Shown here one piece after another: positions 33,293 to 42,075 of a stretch of DNA of 64,000 nucleotides; position 1 is the stretch's first letter; each line of letters opens with the position of its first letter. The position numbers and the translations under genes are program-made. Below the pieces are notes generated by a model. It did no database searches. It was not told the DNA's origin and saw only the letters and a program-made list of their open reading frames with translations. This DNA comes from Bacillota bacterium (GTDB lineage: Bacteria > Bacillota > Syntrophomonadia > Syntrophomonadales > Syntrophomonadaceae): positions 1 through 64,000 of the forward strand of contig JAEWZB010000041.1 of NCBI GenBank assembly GCA_023395515.1, read 5' to 3'.

Positions 33293-35404
33293 ATGAGAAA
33301 TACATATAAAAAAATTATAACATTTATAGTCTTGTGTGTTTTTGTATTTTCTTATAATGTAAGTGCTTTTGCGGCTGGATATAATCGGAACAATATTGAT
33401 GATTACGTTGGGCAAGTTATTGCAGATTTAAAAAATTGTACCTATAAAAAAGATAACAGACAGACTTACAACCCCTATAGCAAAAGATATTATAGCATGG
33501 ATGAACAATGTGTGGGATATGTAGTTGCCAGAATGGAAGAAAAATTGAAAACATCCGGCATTCCTGATAAGGGTTCAACTGGGGAGCCAGCTAAAGATAT
33601 ACCAAGCCGTTATGCTAGGTACTATGAGGGGAAGACCGTAACTTCATATATGACGGGTATTGAATATACTATTCACGCATATCAACATGATAATGGAGAA
33701 CAATTAGTTGCAAATTGCTGGGCATCATTTAATACTGGGGGCAAATGGGGACATGTTGTGTTTGTTGAGGAAGTCATAAAAAAGAACAGCGATACCTATG
33801 TTTATTATACAGAAGGGGGAACTTCAGGGGTAGGCCAATTGAAGAGAGAAAAGCTACCTGACTTCTTAAAATTATATAAAGGTTACGTAGGCTGTGTTAC
33901 ATTCACTAAGCAACATTCACATTCATACGATTCGTCTGGATACTGCACACAATGTGGAGTAGAATACCCAATCAGTATTTCGCTAATATCTCCCGCAACA
34001 TATTACACAATAAAAGATGATGTTCCGGTTAGGGACAGACCGTATTCACCCGATACTATTTTGAATTCTCTCTCTAAAGGTGCGGAGGTAACCGTAATTG
34101 GCAGCGGTAAAAACTCTGCCGGGAATCTCTGGTATAAACTGAGTGATGAAAAATGGATTTATAGCAATAATCTGACTAAGAAAAATCCTATACCAGCTTG
34201 TACTAGCCACTCATACAACTCATACGGATACTGTGAAAAATGTAATGTTGAATATCCAATCAGCATTACTTCAATAGTACCTACTACATATTATGCGATA
34301 AAAGATGATGTTCCGGTTAGAGCTAGACCGTATTCATCTGATACTATTTTGAAATCTCTCTCTAAGGGTACGGCGGTAACTGTGGTTGGCAGCGGTAAAA
34401 ACTCAATCGGAAACCTCTGGTATAAACTGAGCGATGAAAACTGGATTTATAGCAATAATCTGACTGAGGAAAACCCGGTTAAAGTTGTGAAATCTCTGCC
34501 TGTAGAAGAAGTAATTGTGCAGCCTTCTGCACCGGTAGCGCCCCACGTAAGAGAAGTGCCTGCCTACATGGCAAACGGCTTATACTCCATTCGATTGCAA
34601 TCTACCAACGAATCTTTTGATGTCACCGACTATGGCACAGCCAAAGGGACGAATTTACAGCTTCAACCTTATTCCCAGAACACAGCTCAAATCTTTAGAA
34701 TTGAAAATGTCAATAACGTGGTGCGAATTTGGTCGGTATGCTCACCAAATTTAGTTGTGGATATTGGTGGCAATGATACTTCTAAGCGTAGACCTGGGGT
34801 TAACATTGATTTATGGACATTAAATGTCGATTACAGCAAAAGTTATTGGATGGATCAGGAGTGGAGCCTTACCAGTGTCGGCAATGGAAGTTATCTGATT
34901 AGAGCCCTGCAATATCCGGGTTTAGTGGCGGGTGCTGTTGGTTCAAATGTGGAACTCGTTAGTGATTCTGCACCTGATTCAGCCAAACTTTGGATTATTG
35001 AACCAGTACATTACAGCCCCGAGCCCAGTACCAGCATAGACGGTGCGGAAGTGGCAGTTAAATGGGCACGAGAGCAGATAGGTAGTCATCGATGGGATTA
35101 TTATTGTCTGGCCTTTGTATTTAACGCATATAAGGAAGCCGGAATTGCCAAAAGTTCTTTCGAGTATGCAAAATTAGCCGAAGATGCCTTTAGAACCAAT
35201 ACGGATCGCGAACCTCCTTATGGGGCCCTAGTATTCTATGAGTGGAAAGGCACTATAGACGGTGAATATAAGAACTGGGGGCATATGGGTATTCATATTG
35301 GTAACAATAAGGTGATTCATGCTTTTGGCAAGCAAGGAGTACAAATTTCTCATGGACTTGATATTGCCGGCTGCAAATACACTGGTTGGGGTGTATGGAG
35401 ATAG
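33293..35404 (+). CDS. Multidomain secreted protein: CHAP-like, two SH3, ricin-type lectin, NlpC/P60-like
   Basis: 703 residues. Signal peptide about 1-28. A CHAP-like amidase domain follows (Cys in DEQCVGYV, His in GKWGHVVFVEE). Then come two copies of a 96-residue unit made of a Cys-pair segment (HSYDSSGYCTQC; HSYNSYGYCEKC) and an SH3 domain (VPVRDRPYSPDT; VPVRARPYSSDT). Next is a ricin-B-like lectin domain (about 425-570) and a C-terminal NlpC/P60-like domain (YYCLAFVFNAY, then NWGHMGIHIGNNKVIHAF). Two possible peptidoglycan hydrolase sites in one chain are unusual. The start is the ATG after GGAGGGAG; the in-frame ATG at 33257 overlaps the previous gene. Confidence 0.85.
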   Translation: MRNTYKKIITFIVLCVFVFSYNVSAFAAGYNRNNIDDYVGQVIADLKNCTYKKDNRQTYNPYSKRYYSMDEQCVGYVVARMEEKLKTSGIPDKGSTGEPAKDIPSRYARYYEGKTVTSYMTGIEYTIHAYQHDNGEQLVANCWASFNTGGKWGHVVFVEEVIKKNSDTYVYYTEGGTSGVGQLKREKLPDFLKLYKGYVGCVTFTKQHSHSYDSSGYCTQCGVEYPISISLISPATYYTIKDDVPVRDRPYSPDTILNSLSKGAEVTVIGSGKNSAGNLWYKLSDEKWIYSNNLTKKNPIPACTSHSYNSYGYCEKCNVEYPISITSIVPTTYYAIKDDVPVRARPYSSDTILKSLSKGTAVTVVGSGKNSIGNLWYKLSDENWIYSNNLTEENPVKVVKSLPVEEVIVQPSAPVAPHVREVPAYMANGLYSIRLQSTNESFDVTDYGTAKGTNLQLQPYSQNTAQIFRIENVNNVVRIWSVCSPNLVVDIGGNDTSKRRPGVNIDLWTLNVDYSKSYWMDQEWSLTSVGNGSYLIRALQYPGLVAGAVGSNVELVSDSAPDSAKLWIIEPVHYSPEPSTSIDGAEVAVKWAREQIGSHRWDYYCLAFVFNAYKEAGIAKSSFEYAKLAEDAFRTNTDREPPYGALVFYEWKGTIDGEYKNWGHMGIHIGNNKVIHAFGKQGVQISHGLDIAGCKYTGWGVWR
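33920..34495 (+). repeat. Two tandem 288-bp repeats inside the multidomain secreted protein gene
   Basis: Units begin at 33920 and 34208. Each codes for a Cys-pair segment and an SH3 domain, with long nearly identical DNA stretches, for example around the AAAGATGATGTTCCGGTTAG shared by both. This is an internal duplication. Confidence 0.8.
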
Positions 35405-35617
35405 AATAAAAGGTCAAGCGGAAGTAGAGAAAACTTATGCGGCAGTTGTGGTAAAAAACTGGAGACGGGCAGCAAATTCTGTACCTCCCGCGGAACCAAA
35501 ATCAGTCTACCGGAAGAAAGCAGTAATGTATCGGGTATGTGTTCTCATTGTGAGGAGGAGATAATAGTGGCTAATTTTTGCCAGTGCTGTGGGCATGAGT
35601 TGGGGGGAATGGTGTGA
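35405..35617 (+). pseudogene. 5'-truncated fragment of a coiled-coil/zinc-ribbon gene
   Basis: From about 35438 to the TGA at 35615-35617 the frame encodes CGSCGKKLETGSKFC, then a run ending in CSHCEEEIIVANFC and HELGGMV. Residue by residue it matches the C-terminal third of the intact gene at 38784-39275. It has no start codon upstream (a stop lies at 35402) and one zinc-ligand Cys has become Arg (CTSRG instead of CTSCG). The TGATG overlap with the next gene is kept as in the intact copy. It is the remnant of a duplicated gene pair. Confidence 0.82.
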
Positions 35618-36450
35618 TGTTCTGTGCGCAATGCGGAAAACCAAGTGACACGCAGAGTCAATATTGCTCCAATTGCGGGAGAGAACTTAAGAACATAAAT
35701 GTAGTTATAAAAGTAGATCTTGAAGCACCTGCTTATTGCGGCGGATGTGGGGAAGAGAACCGAGTCGGCAATTTTTATTACTGTATAAAATGCGGACAGG
35801 GTCTGGAACGTCTAGCAATGGATAAAAAAAATAGTCCTATGAGGGTAGCAGAGGAAAAGATCGCACCTGTGGTACAGAATACGATTGCTTTCAATAAGGA
35901 CCTCTTTCAGGGATTGAAAATATATATTGCGCTAGTTACTTCTGTTATCAGTATAGTCTTGATTTTTCAAAAATGGATTACCGTGCCAGCCATCGGGAAA
36001 CTGTCAAATCTTTTCGGTTATTCCCTGGAAAGTGAATATACCTTGTTTCAGGTTTTGGACTTTTTAAATACTTTCACCGATCATGTCGGTCGTATTAAAG
36101 GAACCGGTGATCTCATGGTGATAGTAATCTTATTGTTAGCTGTAACGGTGATAACATTGTTAAGCCATGGAATATTCTGTTACAAATTATTGGCAAATTA
36201 TCAACGGTCCTTTATAACTGGAAAATTCGCGATGGCTATGTCTTTTATATTGCCAATTGTGGTATGGGCTATGGTGTTTTTTATCAACAGCCATGTCAGC
36301 CAAGAATCCGATGGTTACATAAGACAAATTTTAGGCACCACCAACCACCCATTGTGGTTATTGCTAATAGGCGGGATTGGTCAATATGTTGCAATTAAAA
36401 TAGCCGAAAAAGAAAGAATTGATGTCACGTCCAATAATGAAAACTATTGA
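35617..36450 (+). CDS. Membrane protein with double N-terminal zinc ribbon
   Basis: 277 residues. Two zinc ribbons cover residues 1-60 (CAQCGKPS with CSNCGRE; CGGCGEEN with CIKCGQG). Its first 90 residues match the protein at 39275, after which the two diverge fully: here four membrane helices follow (about 105-125, 165-190, 205-225, 245-265) and there is no outer propeller. The function is unknown. The ATG at 35617 overlaps the stop of the upstream fragment and follows GGGGGGA; a GTG at 35614 is the less likely start. Confidence 0.8.
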   Translation: MFCAQCGKPSDTQSQYCSNCGRELKNINVVIKVDLEAPAYCGGCGEENRVGNFYYCIKCGQGLERLAMDKKNSPMRVAEEKIAPVVQNTIAFNKDLFQGLKIYIALVTSVISIVLIFQKWITVPAIGKLSNLFGYSLESEYTLFQVLDFLNTFTDHVGRIKGTGDLMVIVILLLAVTVITLLSHGIFCYKLLANYQRSFITGKFAMAMSFILPIVVWAMVFFINSHVSQESDGYIRQILGTTNHPLWLLLIGGIGQYVAIKIAEKERIDVTSNNENY

Positions 36451-36594
36451 TGTTCCATGTATGCAGATATGGGTGAAAACAGAGTAACTAAGAGAAAGTA
36501 ATAGCAAAGCAGAGTTTATCTGCCTTTATGGACTGCGGGAAGGGTAATCAAGACGACGGTAGGCTATAGAAAAGTTGGGGGGAGGGGAATCAAT

Positions 36595-38733
36595 ATGAAA
36601 TACTGCAATCAATGCGGAGCAAAGATGAAGGATGCAGACAAATTTTGCATGAATTGCGGAGACGCATTTACCGAAACCGAAGCGAACGCCGGGCTACCTG
36701 TAGCAGGAGTTGCTCCCCCCCAGCCGCAATCGGTTCCGGGTGTGAAAAGAAACCTCCTGATCGGAGCCCTGCTGGCAGTTCTATTGGCAGCTGGCGGTCT
36801 TTGGGGCTGGCATATCTACGTTGCCAAAGACCAGATGAAAACCGGCCTGTACATAGCGGCGCGATATCTGGGAGAGTACAATTATGAGCAGGCGGTAGCG
36901 GCCTTTAGCGATATTATCCGAATGAATCCTCAAGAAGTTAGAGGGTATCAGGGCCTGGCCCGTACCTATACCCTGCTGGGCCGTTACGAAGAAGCCTGGT
37001 CAATCTATGAAAAAGGTATGACCGTGGTCAGAACAGATCAAAAGCCAATTCTTCAGTTGGGACTGGCCAGTATGTACATAGATCAGAATAAATATCCCGA
37101 AGCGGAACAGGCCTATAAAGAAATCATAAACACCCATTCAGACAAACTGGAAGCCTACTGGGGATTATCCCTGGCCTACCAGCAGCAAGGCAACGGCAGC
37201 CAGGCGGAATCCATTTTAAGGCAGGCCATCGAAAAGAATCCGGCAGATTACAGGGGCTACAACGCTCTCGCCACTTTCCTATATCAAAACGGACAATTAG
37301 AAGAGGCCTTAAACAGCATCATTCAATCAATTAGCCTGGAAATAAATCAGCAAGAAGCTTATTTAGTCCTAAATATGTTTCAGGGCGACTGGCCGAAAGT
37401 TCGGGATGCAGCCTCCAAGCTATCCAGCCGGCCCCTATCATCCATGCTGGAGTTCTACAGCTATTTCGTAGAGCAAGACTATGACCAGGCAATCAGCACC
37501 TACCAGGAAAAACTCTCCGGACGGGACAGAACGGACAAGGCAGTTATCCTGGCTGCCACCGCTCTGGTAAGAAGCGGGGATCAGGCCAGTGCCGATTCTC
37601 TTATTCAACAGCTCCGTCTTCACCTCCGCTTCACGCGATCGAACGACTGGCTGCTGAGCGAATTGGCCGCTTACTATCTGGCAGCAGGAGACCAGGAACA
37701 GGACTGGCAGGCCTATAAATATGCCGACCGAGCCCTGAAAGCAAACGGTACCAACTTGGAGGCCGCTGCTGTGGGGCAAGCTGTAGGCTTTGGTGGTAAT
37801 AGTATACAGGCGCTACTGTACAGCTGGCAGCCGGTTAGCGCATTATGGGGGACGGCCAACACGGTTGGCAATACCGCGGGCAATATTGTCAACACCGGAA
37901 TCGCTGCCCAGCAAGGCGGCTGGATTTACTACAATAATTATAAGTTGTATAAAATCCGTACCGACGGTTCCAGTAGGACCAAATTATCTTATGTTCCCTC
38001 ATGGTATATCAATGTAGTGGACGAGTGGGTTTATTATAATGAGTTAAAATTTTTAAAGTCTGACCTGCCGTTTTGGTCTCGGGGTACGATCAATAAAATG
38101 CGTACCGACGGCAGAGGTAGGACCAAATTGAATGATGATGCGTCGGCGTATGTTAATGTGGTGGGCGACTGGATTTACTATACGAACGTGGGTGATGGTG
38201 GGAGAATCTATAAAATGCGTACCGATGGCAGTGACAGAACTAAGTTGAATGATATGTGGTCATGTGATATTAATGTGGCGGGTGAATGGATTTATTACAC
38301 GAATAGCGTGCTATTTAATTTTTGGCCTGGGCCAATCTATAAGATGCGTACTGATGGAAGCAGCAGGACCAAATTGAATGATGATGCTTCGGAATATATC
38401 AATGTGGCGGACGAGTGGCTCTATTATAATAATGGGAGCGATAGTGGCAAGCTATATAAAATCGGCACCGACGGCAGCGGCAGAGCTAAATTGAATGATG
38501 ACCGGTCTAGTTATATCAATGTGGAGGGCGAGTGGATTTATTATCAGAACGGGAGCGATGATTACAAGCTATATAAAATCCGCACCGACGGCAGCGGCAA
38601 AACTAAGTTGAATGATGATGCGTCAGCATATATTAATGTGGCAGGCGACTGGATTTATTATAAAAACGGTAGTGACGATGACAAACTTTATAAAATCCGC
38701 CCTGACGGTAGCGGACGTGGCCTTGTGCAATAG
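36595..38733 (+). CDS. Zinc-ribbon membrane protein with TPR and DUF5050-type propeller repeats
   Basis: 712 residues. Zinc ribbon 1-23 (CNQCG, CMNCG), Pro-rich linker, membrane helix about 53-76, TPR repeats about 80-330 (EYNYEQAVAAFSDIIRMNP; GRYEEAWSIYEKGM; NKYPEAEQAYKEII) and then seven or so repeats of the pattern WIYYxNxxxxxxLYKIRTDGSxRTKLNDD (about 425-712), which build a DUF5050-like beta-propeller. With the ribbon inside the cell, the TPR and propeller would be outside. The coding DNA is clearly richer in G+C than the Agr and Che regions. The ligand and role are unknown. Confidence 0.85.
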   Translation: MKYCNQCGAKMKDADKFCMNCGDAFTETEANAGLPVAGVAPPQPQSVPGVKRNLLIGALLAVLLAAGGLWGWHIYVAKDQMKTGLYIAARYLGEYNYEQAVAAFSDIIRMNPQEVRGYQGLARTYTLLGRYEEAWSIYEKGMTVVRTDQKPILQLGLASMYIDQNKYPEAEQAYKEIINTHSDKLEAYWGLSLAYQQQGNGSQAESILRQAIEKNPADYRGYNALATFLYQNGQLEEALNSIIQSISLEINQQEAYLVLNMFQGDWPKVRDAASKLSSRPLSSMLEFYSYFVEQDYDQAISTYQEKLSGRDRTDKAVILAATALVRSGDQASADSLIQQLRLHLRFTRSNDWLLSELAAYYLAAGDQEQDWQAYKYADRALKANGTNLEAAAVGQAVGFGGNSIQALLYSWQPVSALWGTANTVGNTAGNIVNTGIAAQQGGWIYYNNYKLYKIRTDGSSRTKLSYVPSWYINVVDEWVYYNELKFLKSDLPFWSRGTINKMRTDGRGRTKLNDDASAYVNVVGDWIYYTNVGDGGRIYKMRTDGSDRTKLNDMWSCDINVAGEWIYYTNSVLFNFWPGPIYKMRTDGSSRTKLNDDASEYINVADEWLYYNNGSDSGKLYKIGTDGSGRAKLNDDRSSYINVEGEWIYYQNGSDDYKLYKIRTDGSGKTKLNDDASAYINVAGDWIYYKNGSDDDKLYKIRPDGSGRGLVQ

Positions 38734-38783
38734 GATAATAGTTGTTGCGTAACCTATCAAAAAACTATCAAGGGGGACGAAAT

Positions 38784-39275
38784 GGAGTGGCTGATTTGAA
38801 AGAAACGGTCAATGAAGGTTTGGCAAAAGTCCAGGGAGGAATAGAGAATAGTAAAAAGAAGCTCGAATCCACCCGGGAGTTGAATGTTCTGCGCCAGGAA
38901 TTGTCCGCGCTATTGGCGGAAAAAGGGAAAATGTACTTTAAGATGGGCCAGCATGTGCATTTGCTGGTACGCCGGGGCGATATCGAAAATGAAACCTTGG
39001 TAAACTTCAAAGAGGAAATAAAGAACCTAGATAAGAAGATATGGAGGATCCAGGGTGAAATAGACGCTCACAGCAAGGAAATAGGAGGCCGATGCGACAG
39101 TTGCGGCAAGGAACTGGACATGGGCAGCAATTTTTGCACCTCCTGCGGGGCCAAAGTCAGCCGTCCGGAAGAAAGCAATCAGGTTTTAGCGGTCTGTTCC
39201 CATTGTGAAGAAGAAGTAATGACTGCGGCCAATTTCTGCCAGTGCTGCGGACATGAACTGGGGGGGATGGCCTGA
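38784..39275 (+). CDS. Coiled-coil protein with C-terminal zinc ribbons
   Basis: 163 residues from a GTG at 38784 that follows GGGGGA; an upstream TTG at 38742 is possible but without a ribosome site. The first 100 residues are a charged coiled coil (ELNVLRQELSALLAEKGKMYFKMG). Two zinc-binding pairs follow (CDSCGKEL with CTSCGAK, and CSHCEEE with CQCCGHE). No membrane helix. The stop overlaps the start of the next gene (TGATG), so the two proteins are probably made together and may interact. A decayed copy of its 3' end lies at 35405-35617. Confidence 0.78.
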   Translation, partial: GVADLKETVNEGLAKVQGGIENSKKKLESTRELNVLRQELSALLAEKGKMYFKMGQHVHLLVRRGDIENETLVNFKEEIKNLDKKIWRIQGEIDAHSKEIGGRCDSCGKELDMGSNFCTSCGAKVSRPEESNQVLAVCSHCEEEVMTAANFCQCCGHELGGMA

Positions 39276-40612
39276 TGTTCTGTACTCAATGCGGAAAACC
39301 AAACGACCAGCAGAGCCGTTACTGCCCCAACTGCGGGAGAGAACTGCAAAAGGTAGGCGAGCCTTTGACGATGCCTACCGTGGAAGCAAGTTATTGCGGC
39401 AGTTGCGGAGAAGAAAATCCTGCCGGCAATCTCTACTGCATAAAATGCGGGCAGAGCCTGGGCCAGCTGGATACCGGCAAAAAGAACAGCGAAGCGCGGA
39501 CAGTGGGGCAGAAAGTCGCACCGATGGTACAGAATTCCATGGCTTTTAAAAGGCAGGGGCAGGCCGGGAAAAAATATGGCGCAAGGGTGAAAAAGTATGG
39601 ACTGCCGGCCGCGGCCGCGGTCGTGTTGATAGCGGTCATATTCTTTATTGCGCAGGGTATGGACAGTCTTCCGTTTGGGCAGCGGGTCAATAAGGTGGGC
39701 AATACTCCGGGCAATATTATGAACTGGGGAATTGCTGCCCAGCAGGGCGACTGGATTTATTATGTCAGTATTTTAGAGGATGGGGACGAAGGGGCGCTCA
39801 ACAAAATACGTACAGATGGAACAGAGCGCACTAAACTGATTGACGAACCCGGTCTTTTTATTAATGTAGTGGGCGACTGGATTTATTATGTGAGTATTTC
39901 AGATTATGGGGACGCAGAGGTGCTCACTAAAATACGCACTGACGGTACGGCGCGCACCAAACTGAGTGAAGAAGACGGTGTTATTTTTCTTAACGTGGTA
40001 GGCGAGTGGATTTATTATTTAAATAGTTTGGATGAGAAGATTTACAAAATACGCACTGATGGAACAGAACGCACCAAGCTGAGTGATGAAGTAGGATTAT
40101 TTCTTAGCGTGGTGGATGGTTGGATTTATTATATCCATAGTGAAGTCAGTGATTGGGATGGTGTGGAATATGCGGCGCTATATAAAATGCGTATTGACGG
40201 CACCGGACGTACCAGTCTGAGCGATGGTATTAGGGTCTATTCTGACGGAGCTGACGGAGGAATTAATGTAGTAGACGACTGGATTTATTATGTGAACATG
40301 TTTGAGCAGAAGTACAATATTTATAAAATGCGCACGGACAGTACGGGGCAGATCAAGCTGAATAGTGATGTCAGCGCCAATATCAATGTGGCGGACGGTT
40401 GGGTATATTATATTAATTATTCTGACGATGGAAATATTTATAAAATACGGACCGATGGTACTGGGCGTATCCGAGTGAACAAGGATACGCTCAACTATAA
40501 GAGTAGAAGTGAAGTTGTCCTAAATGTGGTAGGTGACTGGATATATTATCTTGACGAGAAGAACATTTATAAAATGCGAACCGACGGTACGCAAAACCAG
40601 CTGGTGGAGTGA
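39275..40612 (+). CDS. Zinc-ribbon membrane protein with DUF5050-type propeller
   Basis: 445 residues. Two zinc ribbons 1-60 (CTQCGKPN, CPNCGRE; CGSCGEEN, CIKCGQS), one membrane helix about 109-128, and then about eight WIYYxxxxxxxxxYKIRTDGTxRTKL repeats (about 150-445). The repeats are of the same type as those at 36595 and 40634. The N-terminal part is a paralogue of the protein at 35617. Translation is coupled to the coiled-coil gene upstream. It ends cleanly in QLVE and a TGA, which helps to date the altered end of the next gene. Confidence 0.85.
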   Translation: MFCTQCGKPNDQQSRYCPNCGRELQKVGEPLTMPTVEASYCGSCGEENPAGNLYCIKCGQSLGQLDTGKKNSEARTVGQKVAPMVQNSMAFKRQGQAGKKYGARVKKYGLPAAAAVVLIAVIFFIAQGMDSLPFGQRVNKVGNTPGNIMNWGIAAQQGDWIYYVSILEDGDEGALNKIRTDGTERTKLIDEPGLFINVVGDWIYYVSISDYGDAEVLTKIRTDGTARTKLSEEDGVIFLNVVGEWIYYLNSLDEKIYKIRTDGTERTKLSDEVGLFLSVVDGWIYYIHSEVSDWDGVEYAALYKMRIDGTGRTSLSDGIRVYSDGADGGINVVDDWIYYVNMFEQKYNIYKMRTDSTGQIKLNSDVSANINVADGWVYYINYSDDGNIYKIRTDGTGRIRVNKDTLNYKSRSEVVLNVVGDWIYYLDEKNIYKMRTDGTQNQLVE

Positions 40613-40633
40613 GGAAAGGCGGGGAAGGAAATT

Positions 40634-42022
40634 ATGAAATACTGCGGTCATTGCGGAGCACAGCTGCAGGATGAGGACAAATTCTGCATGAACTGCGGGA
40701 CTGCCGCAGCCATGAATGGAGAAGCATCCCGCTCTCCCGCCGGAGTGGAGCATTCCCGGCTATCCACTACATCAGGGGCGAAATCCAAACAAATCATAGG
40801 AATCGGATTGGCGGTGATATTGGTCGTCGTCGTTGCTATCGGAGGGTGGCAGGCATACAGCAAAGCCAATCGGAGCATTAACAACGGAGGTTCAATCGTA
40901 CAGCAGGGGGACTGGATATACTTTGCCAATAATAACGACGAATCTAAATTATATAAAATGAAAAGCGACGGCAGCGGTATAACTAAGCTCAGCGATGACC
41001 GTTATGTCTCTCACATAAACGTGGTCGGCGGTTGGGTGTACTATACCAACGGCGGCGACGGTATAATGATCTATAAAATACGCACCGACGGTAGCGAACG
41101 GCTCCAATTGAACGATGTTTTTTCATACGATGTTCAAGTAGTCGACGACTGGATTTATTACATACGGTGTGATGCGAAAGGGGAGGAAATATTAAATTTT
41201 CCTACCGGGAAAATATGCAGAATGCGTACCGATGGCAGCGCTATTACCCAGCTAAATGATGAAGAAGTATTCACGATTAAAGTGGCCGACGGCTGGATAT
41301 ATTTTATCAACTACAAGCCTTCTGACAATAATTATAGCGATATATATAAAATGCGCCCGGATGGCACCGATAGGACTATGTTAAGTGCTGATGATACGTG
41401 GGATTTTGAAATAGCCGGGGACTGGGTGTATTACACTAATGTGAGCCATAAAGTGAGCAATGATGGCCGCGGCTATATCGATTATAATCATATCTACAAA
41501 ATGCGTACCGACGGAACCGGGTGCAGCAAATTAAACAGCGATAACTCAGAGACGATATGTGTCGCAGATGATTACATATATTATGTCAAATGTGAGGATA
41601 ATTTTTACTCAACCCACGCCAATCTGGGTGGTGGGAATATCTATGTAATGCGCACCGACGGGACGGAGCGAAAAAAATTAAACGACGATACCTCATACGC
41701 CATTCAGGTAGTTGGCGACTGGATCTATTACTATAACGGCGATGATGACAAACGTTACAAAATCCGCACCGACGGCAGCGATCGGCAGCTTGTTGACTGG
41801 GGTTTAAAAATCGGCTTTATGCGCGAGAACGCAGTTTTACAGGGCAGAGGCACATCCCAAACAAAAGCATTTTTGCCGTCGGTCGTTCGCCGGAAAGACG
41901 CTTTTTCAGTGTTGGCAGCTTCCGGAGGAACTAAGGAAAGCTCTGGCACTCAAAACCTGCACCATACCGGACAGAATACAACCCACAGGGGAGGAAAGGA
42001 GGATAGACTGAAACAACCTTAA
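40634..42022 (+). CDS. Zinc-ribbon membrane protein with DUF5050-type propeller and an extra C-terminal tail
   Basis: 462 residues. Zinc ribbon 1-22 (CGHCGAQ, CMNCGTA), membrane helix about 53-73, then propeller repeats to residue 388. The sister protein at 39275 stops right after QLVE; here the aligned codons read QLVD-Trp (TGG at 41798-41800 in place of TGA), and 74 more residues of low-similarity, basic sequence follow before a TAA. The stop codon was apparently lost and translation runs into former intergenic DNA. The tail has no recognisable domain. Role unknown. Confidence 0.82.
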   Translation: MKYCGHCGAQLQDEDKFCMNCGTAAAMNGEASRSPAGVEHSRLSTTSGAKSKQIIGIGLAVILVVVVAIGGWQAYSKANRSINNGGSIVQQGDWIYFANNNDESKLYKMKSDGSGITKLSDDRYVSHINVVGGWVYYTNGGDGIMIYKIRTDGSERLQLNDVFSYDVQVVDDWIYYIRCDAKGEEILNFPTGKICRMRTDGSAITQLNDEEVFTIKVADGWIYFINYKPSDNNYSDIYKMRPDGTDRTMLSADDTWDFEIAGDWVYYTNVSHKVSNDGRGYIDYNHIYKMRTDGTGCSKLNSDNSETICVADDYIYYVKCEDNFYSTHANLGGGNIYVMRTDGTERKKLNDDTSYAIQVVGDWIYYYNGDDDKRYKIRTDGSDRQLVDWGLKIGFMRENAVLQGRGTSQTKAFLPSVVRRKDAFSVLAASGGTKESSGTQNLHHTGQNTTHRGGKEDRLKQP

Positions 42023-42075
42023 ATTTTGTATCTGAGCAAACAAGACATGACAAGCAATACGGGGAGGGGAAAGAA

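Noticed and set aside
35319..35564. 81-codon ORF after the multidomain secreted protein
   Set aside because: It is the wrong frame across the zinc-ribbon gene fragment, whose own frame gives a clear match to 38784-39275.
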